Source of the DNA: Azospirillum griseum
Lineage (GTDB): Bacteria > Pseudomonadota > Alphaproteobacteria > Azospirillales > Azospirillaceae
Assembly: GCF_003966125.1 (NCBI RefSeq)
Contig: NZ_RXMA01000001.1
Span: 62,001 to 126,000 of the forward strand
DNA: 64,000 bases
Direction of reading: 5' to 3'
In this document: piece after piece, positions 41,357-50,882 of the stretch
Numbering within the stretch: the stretch's first letter is position 1
Layout: every line of letters starts with the position of its first letter
Position numbers and translations under genes: made by a program
The notes under the pieces: model-generated
The model's input: the letters and a program-made list of their open reading frames with translations, nothing else
Told to the model about the DNA's origin: nothing
The model's database searches: none

Positions 41357-42651
41357 GCGCGGCCATCATCTTCGGTCTTCTGCTGGTCCTGATGCTGACC
41401 GGCATGCCGATTTCGATTTCGTTGGGTCTGACCGTTCTGACCTTCCTGTTCACCATGACCGACGTGCCGATCAACGCCGTCGCCCTGAAGCTGTTCACCG
41501 GCATCGAGAAGTTCGAGATCATGGCGATCCCGTTCTTCATCCTGGCGGGCAACTTCCTGACGCATGGCGGCGTCGCGCGCCGCATGATCAACTTCGCCAC
41601 CGCCATGGTCGGCCACTGGCACGGCGGGCTTGGTCTGGCGGGCGTCATGGCTTGCGCCCTGTTCGCGGCGGTGTCGGGGTCCAGCCCGGCCACCGTGGTC
41701 GCCATCGGCTCCATCATCCTGCCCGCCATGGTGGCGCAGGGCTTCCCGCGCAACTTCGGCGCGGGCATCATCACCACCTCGGGCGCGCTGGGCATCCTGA
41801 TCCCGCCGTCCATCGTGATGGTGATGTATTGCGTGGCCACCACCGGCCACCCGCAAGCCCCGTCCATCGGCCAGATGTTCATCGCCGGTGTGGTCCCCGG
41901 CCTGATGCTGGCCTTCCTGCTGGGCTTCACCACCTGGTACCGCGCCCGCAAGTTCGGCTACCCCCGCCTGCCCAAGGCGACCGCCGCGCAACGCATCAAC
42001 GCCCTGCGTGAAAGCTTCTGGGGCCTGCTGCTGATCGTCGTGGTGATGGGCGGCATCTACAGCGGCGTGTTCACCCCGACCGAAGCGGCGGCGATGGCGG
42101 CGGTCTACGCCTTCATCGTGGCGGTGTTCGTCTACAAGGATATGCCGCTGTCCAGCGTGCCGAAGGTGCTGCTGTCGTCGGCCAGCATGTCGGCCATGCT
42201 GCTCTACATCATCACCAACGCCGTGCTGTTCTCCTTCCTGATGACGTCGGAACAGATCCCGCAGGCGATGGCCGCCTGGATCATGGACCAGAACATGGGC
42301 GTCTGGGTGTTCCTGCTGGTCGTGAACATCATTCTGTTGGCCGCCGGCAACTTCATGGAGCCGTCGTCCATCGTCCTCATCATGGCCCCGATCCTGTTCC
42401 CGGTCGCCATGAAGCTGGGCATCGATCCGGTGCATTTCGGCATCCTGATCATCGTCAACATGGAAGTCGGCATGTGCCACCCGCCGGTTGGTCTCAACCT
42501 CTACGTCGCCAGCGGCATCACCAAGATGGGCATCACCGAACTGACCGTGGCCGTGTGGCCGTGGCTGCTGACGATGCTGCTCTTCCTGGGTGCCGTCACC
42601 TACATCCCGGCGATCACCCTGTGGTTCCCGCGTCTGTTGGGCTTCATGTAA
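41353..42651 (+). CDS. dctM: TRAP transporter large permease DctM
   Basis: 432 residues, family length, with about twelve hydrophobic segments. Motifs include FEIMAIPFFILAGNFLTHGG, AVSGSSPATVVAIGSIILPA, GALGILIPPSIVMVMYCVAT and GNFMEPSSIVLIMAPILFPV. It is the sodium-coupled translocating subunit of the DctPQM C4-dicarboxylate importer. It is last of the operon; two stable hairpins follow in the next 80 bp. Confidence 0.96.
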   Translation: MSAAIIFGLLLVLMLTGMPISISLGLTVLTFLFTMTDVPINAVALKLFTGIEKFEIMAIPFFILAGNFLTHGGVARRMINFATAMVGHWHGGLGLAGVMACALFAAVSGSSPATVVAIGSIILPAMVAQGFPRNFGAGIITTSGALGILIPPSIVMVMYCVATTGHPQAPSIGQMFIAGVVPGLMLAFLLGFTTWYRARKFGYPRLPKATAAQRINALRESFWGLLLIVVVMGGIYSGVFTPTEAAAMAAVYAFIVAVFVYKDMPLSSVPKVLLSSASMSAMLLYIITNAVLFSFLMTSEQIPQAMAAWIMDQNMGVWVFLLVVNIILLAAGNFMEPSSIVLIMAPILFPVAMKLGIDPVHFGILIIVNMEVGMCHPPVGLNLYVASGITKMGITELTVAVWPWLLTMLLFLGAVTYIPAITLWFPRLLGFM

Positions 42652-42664
42652 GCACCAGCGGCGC

Positions 42665-42730
42665 GACCGGATCGCATCCGGTCCCAAAAGGTCCAACGCA
42701 ACGGGCGCGGTCCATTCGACCGCGCCCGTT
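42665..42730 (+). terminator. Two hairpins after dctM
   Basis: GACCGGAT-cgc-ATCCGGTC (42665-42683), then AACGGGCGCGGTC-cattc-GACCGCGCCCGTT (42700-42730, 13 bp perfect). The second is the stronger; neither is followed by a clear T-run. Confidence 0.6.
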
Positions 42731-42882
42731 CGCGTTTGCGCGCCAAAAAAAATGGCACCGGCCGCCTGAAGAGCCGCCACGTCGCATCAACACCCCAACG
42801 CATCCTTTGCGTGCGGCGTCCTCCGTTTCTGTTACACTGCCGGGGTCGATGATCGTCCTTCCCCCCAAACCCATGCGGCGCG

Positions 42883-44412
42883 ATGGCCACCCTTGCAGAA
42901 GCGCTGTCCATCGCGCTTGATCTTCACCAGGCCGGACGGTTGGACGAGGCGGAGACGCTGTACCGCCGCATTCTGACCGCTGCCCCCGGGCAACCCGACG
43001 CCCTGCATCTGTCCGGCGTGCTGGCGGGTCAGCGTGGCCGGACGGATCAGGGGATCGCCTTGATTCAAAAGGCCATCGCCCTCACGCCATCCGCCGCCGA
43101 TTGCCGGATCAATCTGGCCGATCTGCTCCGCCGCACCGGTCGTCTGGCCCAGGCCGCCGCCCTGTACCGGCAGGCCCTGACCCTGAGACCGGATCGGGAC
43201 GACGCGCTGGCCGCGCTGGCGCTGACCGCCGCCCGGTTGGGAAGCGGTCAAACCCCCGCCACGCAGGCCGCCAATTGGTATCGGTTGGCGTTGGCGATCC
43301 GGCCGGACTTTGTCGATGTCGTCGGCAATCTGATCGGGCTGTGCGAGGCCGATGCGGCGTTGACCCTGCTGTCCCGTCGCATCCGTCTTCGGGCGGACAC
43401 CGACGCCTTGGCCGCCCGCGCCGCGCGCCGCCACCAGACCCAGGACAGCGCCGGGGCGCAGGCCGATCTGCGCGCCGCGCTGGCCCTGGCACCCGACCGC
43501 GCCGATCTGTGGCAGGAGTTGGGCGAAAGCCTGCACGGGGACGAGGCGTTCAGCGACGCCGTCAGCGCCCTGTCCCGCGCGGCGGCGCTGGCCCCCCACC
43601 GCTCCCCCGTCCGTCCCCGCCTTGGCCTGCTGCTGCGCACCGTCGGGCGCTTGGCCGAGGCCGCCGACCAGTACCGCCGCGTCCTGGCCGACAACCCCGA
43701 CCACAGCGCCGTCCGCAGCGCCTTGTGGGAGGTGGAACGCGCGCTTGGCCTTCACGCTGCCTATCACGGGCATGAGGGGCAGGACGCCTTCGTCCATCGG
43801 ACCTTCTTTCCCGATCGGACCGGCGGCGTCTTTCTCGACATCGGGGCCTATGACGGCGTCACCTGGTCCAACACCCTGTTTTTCGAGCGCGAGTTGGGTT
43901 GGACCGGCCTGTGTGTGGAGGCGTCCCCCACCCGCTTCGCCGCGCTCGCCCGCAACCGGCCCGGCCCGAACCTGAACATCGCCCTGGCCAATCGCGAGGG
44001 AGAGGCCGAGTTCCTCGACATCCTCGATGGACCGGCGATGATGGGGGGGCTCAGCGAAACCTTTGATCCCGGCCAGCGGGCCTTCGTCGACACCCTCATC
44101 CACGACAAACGGCTCATCACCGTGCCGGTGCGGCGGCTGGGCGCGGTGCTGGCCGAGCATGGCATCACCCATGTTCAGTATTGCTCCATCGACACCGAAG
44201 GGGCCGAGCGCAGCATCATCGAGTCCATCGACTTTTCCCGCGTCACCATCGACGTGTTTTCCCTGGAAAACCCGCCGGAGGATCCCGGCCTGCGCGCGCT
44301 GATGGACGGGCTTGGTTATGAGCGGGTGTGCCGCTTTTTCGGTGGGGACGAGGTGTATGCCCGGCGCGGGCTGCATCGCCACCCGCCAAGCCCTGCGTCT
44401 AGCATGGGTTGA
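42883..44412 (+). CDS. TPR protein fused to an FkbM-family methyltransferase
   Basis: 509 residues. The first ~290 are TPR units (ALDLHQAGRLDEAETLYRRI, LADLLRRTGRLAQAAALYRQ). The C-terminal ~215 are FkbM: SAM motif GGVFLDIGAYDGVTWSNTLF, then GLCVEASPTRFAAL, ITHVQYCSIDTEGAERSII and VFSLENPPE. FkbM enzymes O-methylate sugars or polyketides, and the TPR part probably docks a protein or glycan acceptor. In motile alphaproteobacteria similar fusions occur with flagellin or polysaccharide modification, but no such gene adjoins. There is no signal peptide. Confidence 0.86.
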   Translation: MATLAEALSIALDLHQAGRLDEAETLYRRILTAAPGQPDALHLSGVLAGQRGRTDQGIALIQKAIALTPSAADCRINLADLLRRTGRLAQAAALYRQALTLRPDRDDALAALALTAARLGSGQTPATQAANWYRLALAIRPDFVDVVGNLIGLCEADAALTLLSRRIRLRADTDALAARAARRHQTQDSAGAQADLRAALALAPDRADLWQELGESLHGDEAFSDAVSALSRAAALAPHRSPVRPRLGLLLRTVGRLAEAADQYRRVLADNPDHSAVRSALWEVERALGLHAAYHGHEGQDAFVHRTFFPDRTGGVFLDIGAYDGVTWSNTLFFERELGWTGLCVEASPTRFAALARNRPGPNLNIALANREGEAEFLDILDGPAMMGGLSETFDPGQRAFVDTLIHDKRLITVPVRRLGAVLAEHGITHVQYCSIDTEGAERSIIESIDFSRVTIDVFSLENPPEDPGLRALMDGLGYERVCRFFGGDEVYARRGLHRHPPSPASSMG

Positions 44413-44478
44413 AGCGGCGGCGACAACAGCCCTACACTCGCTGCCGCTTCTTTGTGCACGAACCCAGAGGGTCCCGCC

Positions 44479-46533
44479 GTGACGTCGTCGCCGTTCCTGC
44501 CCACCGCCTGCCCGCATGATTGCCCCAGCACCTGCGCCCTGGAGGTGGAACGGCTCGCCCCCGACCGCATCGGCAAGGTGCGCGGGGCGGCGGAGAACAG
44601 CTACACGGCGGGCGTGATCTGCGCCAAGGTCAGCCGCTACGCCGAACGGGTCCATTCGCCCGACCGGCTGAAAACCCCGCTGCTGCGCACCGGCCCGAAG
44701 GGATCGGGGCAATGGACCGCCATCGGCTGGGACGAGGCGCTGGACCGCATCGCCGACGAATTCCTGAAGGCCGAACGGACCTTTGGCGCGGAATCAGTCT
44801 GGCCGCTCTATTACGCCGGAACCATGGGGCTGGTGCAGCGCGGCAGCATCAACCGGCTGCGCCACGTCAAAGGCTATTCGCGCCAGACCAGCACCGTTTG
44901 CGACACCCCGGCCAACATGGGCTGGCTGGCGGGCTATGGCGACATCCGGGGGGCCGACCCCCGCGAAATGGCCGACAGCGACCTGATCGTGAATTGGGGC
45001 GGCAACCCGGTGGCCACGCAGGTCAACGTGATGACCCACATCAGCCGCGCCCGCAAGGGCCGGGGGGCGAAGCTCGTCACCATCGACCCCTACCGCACCG
45101 GCACCGCCGAGGTGTCCGACCTGCATCTGATGCTGCGGCCCGGCACCGATGGCGCGCTGGCCTGCGCGGTGATGCATGTGCTGTTCCGCGAGGGCTACGC
45201 CGACCGCGCCTATCTCGCCCGCCTGACCGCCGACGCCGACCGCTTTGAAGCTCATCTGGCCAGCCGCACCCCGGAATGGGCCGCCGCCATCACCGGCCTG
45301 ACGGTGGAGGCGATTGAGGGATTCGCCCGGCTCTACGGCTCCACCCCGCGCAGCTATCTGCGCCTGGGTTACGGCGTCAGCCGCAGCCACAACGGGGCGG
45401 CCCAGATGCACGCGGTGTCCTGCCTGCCCGTCGTCTCCGGATCGTGGCAGCACAAGGGCGGCGGCGCGCTCTATTGCTCGTCGGGCATCTACCACATCGA
45501 CCGCACCCTGTCGGAAGGGCTGGACCGGCAGGACACGCGGGTGCGCAGCTTCGACCAGTCGCGCATCGGCGCGGTGCTGACCGGCGACCCGCGCGACCTG
45601 ACCAGTGGCCCGCCGGTCAAGGCCATGCTGATCCAGAACACCAACCCGGCGGCGATCTGCCCGGATTCCAACCGGGTGCGCCAAGGTTTCCTGCGCGAGG
45701 ATCTGTTCGTCGCGGTGCACGAACAGTTCATGACCGACACCGCGCAACTGGCCGATCTGGTGATCCCGGCCACCACCTTCCTGGAGCATGACGACCTTTA
45801 TCGCGGCGGCGGGCAGATGCACATCCTGATCGGCCGCAAGCTGATCGAGCCGCAGCACGAGGCGCGCGAAAACCATTGGGTGATCTCCGAAATCGCCCGC
45901 CGGGTCGGGGCCGAGCATCCGGGATTCGGCATGACCGCGTTGGAGATCATCGACGCCATGCTGAAAAGCTCCGGCCTGGGCGACGCCGAAACGCTGACCG
46001 GGGACCGCTGGATCGACGCCCAGCCGGATTTCGACACCTCCCATTTCCTCAACGGGTTCGCCTGGCCGGATGGCAAGTTCCGCTTCGCCCCCGATTGGGC
46101 CGCGCTTGGCCCCTATGGCGGCATGCCGGAACTGCCCGACCACATGCCGCCCGCCCGCGACGCCAACGCCGAACACCCGTTCCGGCTGGTGACGGCCCCG
46201 GCCCGCCAGTTCCTGAACACCTCCTTTGGCGAAACCGTCACCTCGCAACGGCGGGAAGGTCGCCCGACCGCGCTGATCCACCCGGAGGACCTGACCGCGC
46301 TGGCGTTGACCGACGGCGCGCCGGTGCGGCTGGGCAACACGCAGGGCAGCGTGGTGGTGCACGCCAAGCCCTTCGCCGGGGTGCCGCGCGGTGTGGTCAT
46401 CGTGGAAGGCATCTGGCCCAACACCGCCTTTGTCGAAGGCATGGGCATCAACAGCCTGACCTCGCCCGAACCGATCCCCCCGGCGGGCGGGGCCGCGTTC
46501 CACGACACCGCCGTGTGGATGCGGGCGGCGTGA
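44479..46533 (+). CDS. Molybdopterin oxidoreductase with one [4Fe-4S] site
   Basis: 684 residues from GTG 44479 (GAGG 8 bp upstream); a GTG at 44452 is also open. The N-terminal cluster motif CPHDCPSTCALEV plus VICAKV gives C-x3-C-x3-C-x~26-C. Cofactor-binding segments include WDEALDRIADEFL, VNWGGNPVATQVNV, KLVTIDPYRTGTAEVSDLHL and LADLVIPATTFLEHDDLYRG; the C-terminal dinucleotide-binding domain ends near INSLTSPEPIPPAGGAAFHD. It belongs to the DMSO-reductase superfamily. No Tat leader is seen, so it is cytoplasmic. No electron-transfer partner gene is adjacent, and the substrate is unknown. Confidence 0.85.
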   Translation: MTSSPFLPTACPHDCPSTCALEVERLAPDRIGKVRGAAENSYTAGVICAKVSRYAERVHSPDRLKTPLLRTGPKGSGQWTAIGWDEALDRIADEFLKAERTFGAESVWPLYYAGTMGLVQRGSINRLRHVKGYSRQTSTVCDTPANMGWLAGYGDIRGADPREMADSDLIVNWGGNPVATQVNVMTHISRARKGRGAKLVTIDPYRTGTAEVSDLHLMLRPGTDGALACAVMHVLFREGYADRAYLARLTADADRFEAHLASRTPEWAAAITGLTVEAIEGFARLYGSTPRSYLRLGYGVSRSHNGAAQMHAVSCLPVVSGSWQHKGGGALYCSSGIYHIDRTLSEGLDRQDTRVRSFDQSRIGAVLTGDPRDLTSGPPVKAMLIQNTNPAAICPDSNRVRQGFLREDLFVAVHEQFMTDTAQLADLVIPATTFLEHDDLYRGGGQMHILIGRKLIEPQHEARENHWVISEIARRVGAEHPGFGMTALEIIDAMLKSSGLGDAETLTGDRWIDAQPDFDTSHFLNGFAWPDGKFRFAPDWAALGPYGGMPELPDHMPPARDANAEHPFRLVTAPARQFLNTSFGETVTSQRREGRPTALIHPEDLTALALTDGAPVRLGNTQGSVVVHAKPFAGVPRGVVIVEGIWPNTAFVEGMGINSLTSPEPIPPAGGAAFHDTAVWMRAA

Positions 46534-46640
46534 TGGGGCTTCACTGAAAGTGAACGCCACCTTCTGAACAAGTCGTTGGTCGTGATGGCGCGGCGGCGGT
46601 AGCATCGCCCCAACCCTTCACGACCGCGACGGAGGCGGCG

Positions 46641-47741
46641 ATGCCCGCGCACAGCGACTCTCTGGCCCGCTTGGGCCTGCCCTCCCCCATCATCCAAGCG
46701 CCGATGGCGGGCGGTGGGGACAGCGCCGCGCTGGTCGTGGCGGTGAACGAGGCGGGCGGGTTCGGCTTCGTCGGGGCCGCCTACCTCTCGCCCGCGCAGT
46801 TGACCGAGCGCGCGCGCGACATCCGCTCCCGCACCGCCCGGCCCTTTGGCGTCAACCTGTTCGCGCCGCAGCCCGAACCGACCGCGTCCGCTACGCTGAC
46901 CGGGGCGGCGGTGGAGCGGATCGCCGGATTCTACGCGGAGCTTGGCTTGCCCGCCCCCAGCGCCCCGGCCTATCCCGGCGACGGATTCGCAGCACTGGTC
47001 CCGGCCATGCTGGACAGCGGGGCCGCCGTCTTCAGCGTCACCTTTGGCCCGCCCCCGGCGGAGGTGACGGCCGCCGCCAAGGCGCGCGGCATGCGGGTGA
47101 TGGGAACCGCCACCACCGTGGCCGAAGCGGTGGCGCTGGAACAGGCCGGGGTGGACGCGGTGATCGCCCAGGGGGCCGAAGCGGGCGGCCATCGCGGCGG
47201 TTTCATCGGCGACCCGGCCACCAACCTGATCGGCACGATGGCCCTGGTCCCGCAGGTGGTGGACGCGGTGTCGGTGCCGGTCATCGCCTCGGGCGGCATC
47301 ATGGACGGGCGCGGTGTCGCCGCCGCCCTGGCGCTGGGGGCGACCGCCGTTCAGCTCGGCACCGTCTTCCTGACCTGCGACGAGGCGGGCATTCCCGACG
47401 CGCACAAACAGGCGATCCTGTCCGCCACCGAGGACCAGACCCGCTTGACCCGCGCCTTTTCCGGTCGCCCGGCACGCGGCATCCTCAACCGCGTCATGAC
47501 CACGGTGGAGGCCGCCGACGCCCCCGACGCGGTCCTGCCCTTCCCCCTGCAAAACGCCCTGACCCGCCCGCTGCGCACCGCCGCCGGTCAGCGGGGGCGC
47601 GCCGAGTTCCTGTCGCTGTGGGCCGGGCAAGGACTGCGGCTGGCCCGCCCCCGCCCGGCGGCGGAGGTGGTGGCCGCGTTGCTGGATGGCTGCGCGGCGA
47701 CCGTGGAGCGGTTGGCGGGGGCGCGGCTGGCCGGGCGGTGA
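46641..47741 (+). CDS. Nitronate monooxygenase (2-nitropropane dioxygenase family)
   Basis: 366 residues with GGAGGCGGCG upstream. It is an FMN TIM barrel: PIIQAPMAGGGDSAALVVAV near the start, RPFGVNLFAPQPEP, AQGAEAGGHRGGFIGDP (with the catalytic His of class I enzymes), VIASGGIMDGRGVAAALALG and GTVFLTCDEAGIPDAHKQA. The family oxidises propionate 3-nitronate and related toxins. It is the same strand as the molybdoenzyme, 107 bp downstream, and converges on the diguanylate cyclase gene. Confidence 0.9.
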   Translation: MPAHSDSLARLGLPSPIIQAPMAGGGDSAALVVAVNEAGGFGFVGAAYLSPAQLTERARDIRSRTARPFGVNLFAPQPEPTASATLTGAAVERIAGFYAELGLPAPSAPAYPGDGFAALVPAMLDSGAAVFSVTFGPPPAEVTAAAKARGMRVMGTATTVAEAVALEQAGVDAVIAQGAEAGGHRGGFIGDPATNLIGTMALVPQVVDAVSVPVIASGGIMDGRGVAAALALGATAVQLGTVFLTCDEAGIPDAHKQAILSATEDQTRLTRAFSGRPARGILNRVMTTVEAADAPDAVLPFPLQNALTRPLRTAAGQRGRAEFLSLWAGQGLRLARPRPAAEVVAALLDGCAATVERLAGARLAGR

Positions 47742-47766
47742 GACGGAACGGCGAAACGGGGCGGCG

Positions 47767-48858
47767 TCACACCGTCTCGTTCGCGTCCTCAACACTGACG
47801 CGGTTGCGGCCGTTGCGCTTGGCGCGGTAGAGCGCCTCGTCGGCCCGGCGGACCAGCGACAAGGAGTTTTCACCGGGCCGGAACTGCCCAACCCCGATCG
47901 ACAGGGCGACGGTGCCGTAATTGGCGTTGCGCGCCTTGTTCACGATCTGCCGCCCGCCGACAAAGCTGCGGATCTGTTCGGCCAACCGGGTGGCGCTGTC
48001 CAGATTGGTGCGCGGCAGGATGATGGAAAACTCCTCACCGCCGTAGCGGGCGGCGGTGTCACGTCCCTTGATGCATTCAGTCAGCATCCGCGCCACCAGC
48101 TTCAGCACATGGTCGCCGACCAGATGGCCATGGGTGTCGTTGAAGCTCTTGAAATGGTCGATGTCCACCATCAGCAGCGACAGCGGTTGATCGTCGCGCC
48201 GGGCCTCCTCCATCGCCTCCAACAACATCAGGTCGAACGCCTTGCGGTTGGCGATGCCGGTCAGGCCGTCGGTCAACGCCTCCCGCCGGGCGCTGTCCAG
48301 GCTCACCCGCATTTCGGCCAGTTGGTTGCTGGATTCCTGGATTTGCGTCTGCAAGGCCAATTGGCGATCCACGATCCCCATCGTTTCGGCGGCGATGGCG
48401 GCGACCATGGCCCGCAACTCACCAAGGTTGAGCGGCTGCGCCAATTCATCCTGAAAGCCGACCAGGGCGTTGCCGTAGCGCTCCGTCTCCGACCCGACCG
48501 CCCCCAACTGCTCCAACACCCGGCCCAGGGCGTAGCGCGCGCGGTCGGAGGTTTCGCGAATCGCCTGCGCCTCGGCCTCCAGCGAAAAGAAGCGCTTGAA
48601 CAGCTCCTCCGCCAGCGATTGGGACAAAGCGATTCCGTCACGGCTGGCGATGTCCACCGCGCGGGTCAGGTCCGGATTCAACCCGCTGTAATAAACAAAC
48701 CACAGGGTGAAATTTTCAGGGTTGGGTGGCAAACGATCAGACAACATACGGTCCATAGCCTTCCTGGCTACGGCGATCACCTTGTCAAAATCGTCCGAAC
48801 TGCCCACGGCCCTTGTCCCTTTGTGCCCGTTTGATTGCAAACGGTACGCGCGACGCAT
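47767..48858 (-). CDS. Diguanylate cyclase (GGEEF), no I-site arginine
   Basis: 363 residues from ATG 48858; a GTG two codons earlier is also open. The N-terminal ~190 residues are soluble and helical (NFTLWFVYYSGLNPDLTRAV, RFFSLEAEAQAIRETSDRAR), a probable signalling coiled coil without a membrane segment. The GGDEF domain begins LTDGLTGIANRKAFDLML, has LLMVDIDHFKSFNDTHGHLV, the active RYGGEEFSIILPRT and ALYRAKRNGRNRV. The active site looks intact. The inhibitory RxxD reads KGRD, so product feedback may be weak. It makes c-di-GMP, which affects motility versus attachment. Confidence 0.9.
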   Translation of the reverse strand: MRRAYRLQSNGHKGTRAVGSSDDFDKVIAVARKAMDRMLSDRLPPNPENFTLWFVYYSGLNPDLTRAVDIASRDGIALSQSLAEELFKRFFSLEAEAQAIRETSDRARYALGRVLEQLGAVGSETERYGNALVGFQDELAQPLNLGELRAMVAAIAAETMGIVDRQLALQTQIQESSNQLAEMRVSLDSARREALTDGLTGIANRKAFDLMLLEAMEEARRDDQPLSLLMVDIDHFKSFNDTHGHLVGDHVLKLVARMLTECIKGRDTAARYGGEEFSIILPRTNLDSATRLAEQIRSFVGGRQIVNKARNANYGTVALSIGVGQFRPGENSLSLVRRADEALYRAKRNGRNRVSVEDANETV

Positions 48859-48927
48859 GGTCACGGCAAGGGAGTCTTTTCAATCGTTTGAACACGCCGC
48901 AAGTATTCACTCTGTACTCAAATGATC

Positions 48928-48957
48928 CGGGGCGGCGGAGATGATCCCGCCGCCCCG
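48928..48957 (-). terminator. Terminator of pyrE
   Basis: An 11-bp perfect stem, CGGGGCGGCGG with CCGCCGCCCCG, with an 8-nt loop, beginning 9 bp after the pyrE stop and followed on the minus strand by GATCATTTG. Confidence 0.65.
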
Positions 48958-48965
48958 CACCACAC

Positions 48966-49652
48966 TCAGCTCATGCTCGACTTGCCGCCATGGGCCGCCG
49001 ACCAGCCGACCGGGTCGTTCAGGAACTTCTCGACCTCGTTCAGGGTGTTTTCGTCGAAATAGCGGTTCTCGCGGGCGACCTTCAGCACATCCCACCAGGT
49101 GCACAGCGCGTGCAGACGCACGCCGATGGCGTCCATGTTGACCTTGGACTGCGGGAAGATGCCGTAATGGAAGATGACAAAGGTGTCCGTCACCTGCGCG
49201 CCGCCGTTGCGCAGGGCGGTGACGAAGTTTTCCTTGCTCTTGCCATCGGTCGCCAGATCCTCGACCAGCAAAACGCGCTGCCCCTCGGTCAACAGCCCTT
49301 CGATCTGGGCGTTCCGGCCAAAGCCCTTGGGCTTCTTGCGGACATACTGCATCGGCAGTTCGAGCTTGTCGGCGATCCAGGCGGCAAAGGGAATGCCCGC
49401 CGTTTCACCACCGGCCACCGCGTCGATGGATTCATAGCCGATCTCGCGTTCGATGGTCGCCACGGCGAAGTCCATCAGCGCCTTGCGGGCGCGCGGGAAG
49501 GACACGATGCGGCGGCAATCGGTGTAGACCGGGCTGGCCCACCCGGAGGTGAAGATGAAGGGCGTCTCGGCGTTGAAATGCAGCGCCTTGATTTCCAACA
49601 AAATCTTGGCAGCGGCGGCGGCGATGGTCGCCGGATCGGACAGGCTGGACAT
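48966..49652 (-). CDS. pyrE: Orotate phosphoribosyltransferase
   Basis: 228 residues from ATG 49652. It joins orotate to PRPP to form OMP in pyrimidine synthesis. The PRPP loop is [14 protein letters not shown], and other conserved parts are [35 protein letters not shown] and the catalytic-loop region [17 protein letters not shown]. The C-terminal extension ([18 protein letters not shown]) is typical of the alphaproteobacterial type. It is monocistronic with its own terminator. Confidence 0.95.
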   Translation of the reverse strand: MSSLSDPATIAAAAAKILLEIKALHFNAETPFIFTSGWASPVYTDCRRIVSFPRARKALMDFAVATIEREIGYESIDAVAGGETAGIPFAAWIADKLELPMQYVRKKPKGFGRNAQIEGLLTEGQRVLLVEDLATDGKSKENFVTALRNGGAQVTDTFVIFHYGIFPQSKVNMDAIGVRLHALCTWWDVLKVARENRYFDENTLNEVEKFLNDPVGWSAAHGGKSSMS

Positions 49653-49734
49653 CCTGGGATGGCTCCGAAGGTCGGGGGAATGCGGGTTTGGCCCCCTGTG
49701 TAACGGCGCGGCGGGCGATTCGCAACGGACGCCC

Positions 49735-49774
49735 ACAAAAAAGAAGGCTGCGACGCCCACAAGACGCCGCAGCC
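49735..49774 (-). terminator. Terminator of the ferric-type ABC operon
   Basis: On the minus strand GGCTGCG (49774-49768) pairs with CGCAGCC (49752-49746), followed by TTCTTTTTT. It lies about 55 bp after the ATPase stop. Confidence 0.72.
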
Positions 49775-49829
49775 AAAGGCGAGGGACGTGCCGACACGCA
49801 CCTCGGGAGGAGATGGGAAACGCGGGTGG

Positions 49830-50882
49830 TCAGAAGACCCAGAGCTGTTCTGGCGGCAGATGCAGCCAATGCGATCCGGCGGCGAGCGGGCCACCGAAGG
49901 TGCGCAGGCTGAGGTCGCCGCAGCGGAAGACATGCTCCCACTGGCTGCCGAGATAGAGGGAGGTTTCCAGCGTCGCCTGGATGCAGTTCTCACCCTCGCC
50001 CGCCACAACCGCAACCTGTTCCAGACGGATCACGCCGGTGGCGTCCTCGCCCACCGCCTTGCCGCCGCGATCCTTGCCCCACAGGGCAAAGCCCGACAGC
50101 TCGATCTGCGTGTAGCCACCGCGCTTGTCCTGCACGCGGCTCTTGATCTGGTTGTTCGTGCCCATGAATTCGGACGCGAACAGGCTCACCGGCTCGGTGT
50201 AGAGCTGCTGCGGCGTGCCCGCCTGCACGATGCGCCCGCCGTCCAGCAGCACGATGCGGTCGGCGATGGCCATCGCCTCGACCTGATCGTGGGTGACGAA
50301 CACGGCGGTCAGGTTCATCTTTTTGATGAGCGAGCGGATCCAGATCCGCGCCTCTTCACGCAGCTTGGCGTCCAGGTTGGACAGCGGTTCGTCCAGCAGG
50401 ATGACCGGCGGGTTGTAGACCAGCGCGCGGGCCAGCGCCACGCGCTGCTGCTGGCCACCGGACATCTGGTGCGGGTAACGGTCGCCCAGATGGCCCAGCC
50501 CCACCCCTTCCAGCACGGCGGCGACGCGCTGGGTGATCTCGGCGCTGGGCACGTTGCGCAGGCGCAGGCCATAGGCGACGTTTTCGAACACCGTCTTGTG
50601 CGGCCACAGCGCGTAGGACTGGAAGACCAGACCCAGGCCGCGCTTTTCCGACGGCACGTTCAGACCGGCGGCCCCATCGAACACCGGAGAGTTGCCGATG
50701 GTGATGGTTCCCTTGGACGGCTCCTCCAACCCGGCGATGGAGCGCAGCAGCGTCGTCTTGCCGCTGCCCGACCGCCCCAGCAGGGCGACGATCTCGCCCT
50801 GGGCAAAGGTGGCGGAGATGCCCTTCAGGATGTGGTTGCTGCCATAGGACAGGTGCAGATCATCAATGGTGAGCTTAGCCAT
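49830..50882 (-). CDS. ABC importer ATPase, FbpC/AfuC type
   Basis: 350 residues. Walker A GRSGSGKTTLLRSI, Q-loop GLVFQSYALWPHKTV, signature MSGGQQQRVALAR, Walker B VILLDEPLSNLD and switch FVTHDQVEAMAIAD are all present. After ~240 residues a TOBE-like domain follows (GVIRLEQVAVVAGEGENCIQ). It powers the adjacent FbpB-like permease, whose stop codon it overlaps by 8 bp. It is last in the binding protein-permease-ATPase operon. Confidence 0.93.
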   Translation of the reverse strand: MAKLTIDDLHLSYGSNHILKGISATFAQGEIVALLGRSGSGKTTLLRSIAGLEEPSKGTITIGNSPVFDGAAGLNVPSEKRGLGLVFQSYALWPHKTVFENVAYGLRLRNVPSAEITQRVAAVLEGVGLGHLGDRYPHQMSGGQQQRVALARALVYNPPVILLDEPLSNLDAKLREEARIWIRSLIKKMNLTAVFVTHDQVEAMAIADRIVLLDGGRIVQAGTPQQLYTEPVSLFASEFMGTNNQIKSRVQDKRGGYTQIELSGFALWGKDRGGKAVGEDATGVIRLEQVAVVAGEGENCIQATLETSLYLGSQWEHVFRCGDLSLRTFGGPLAAGSHWLHLPPEQLWVF

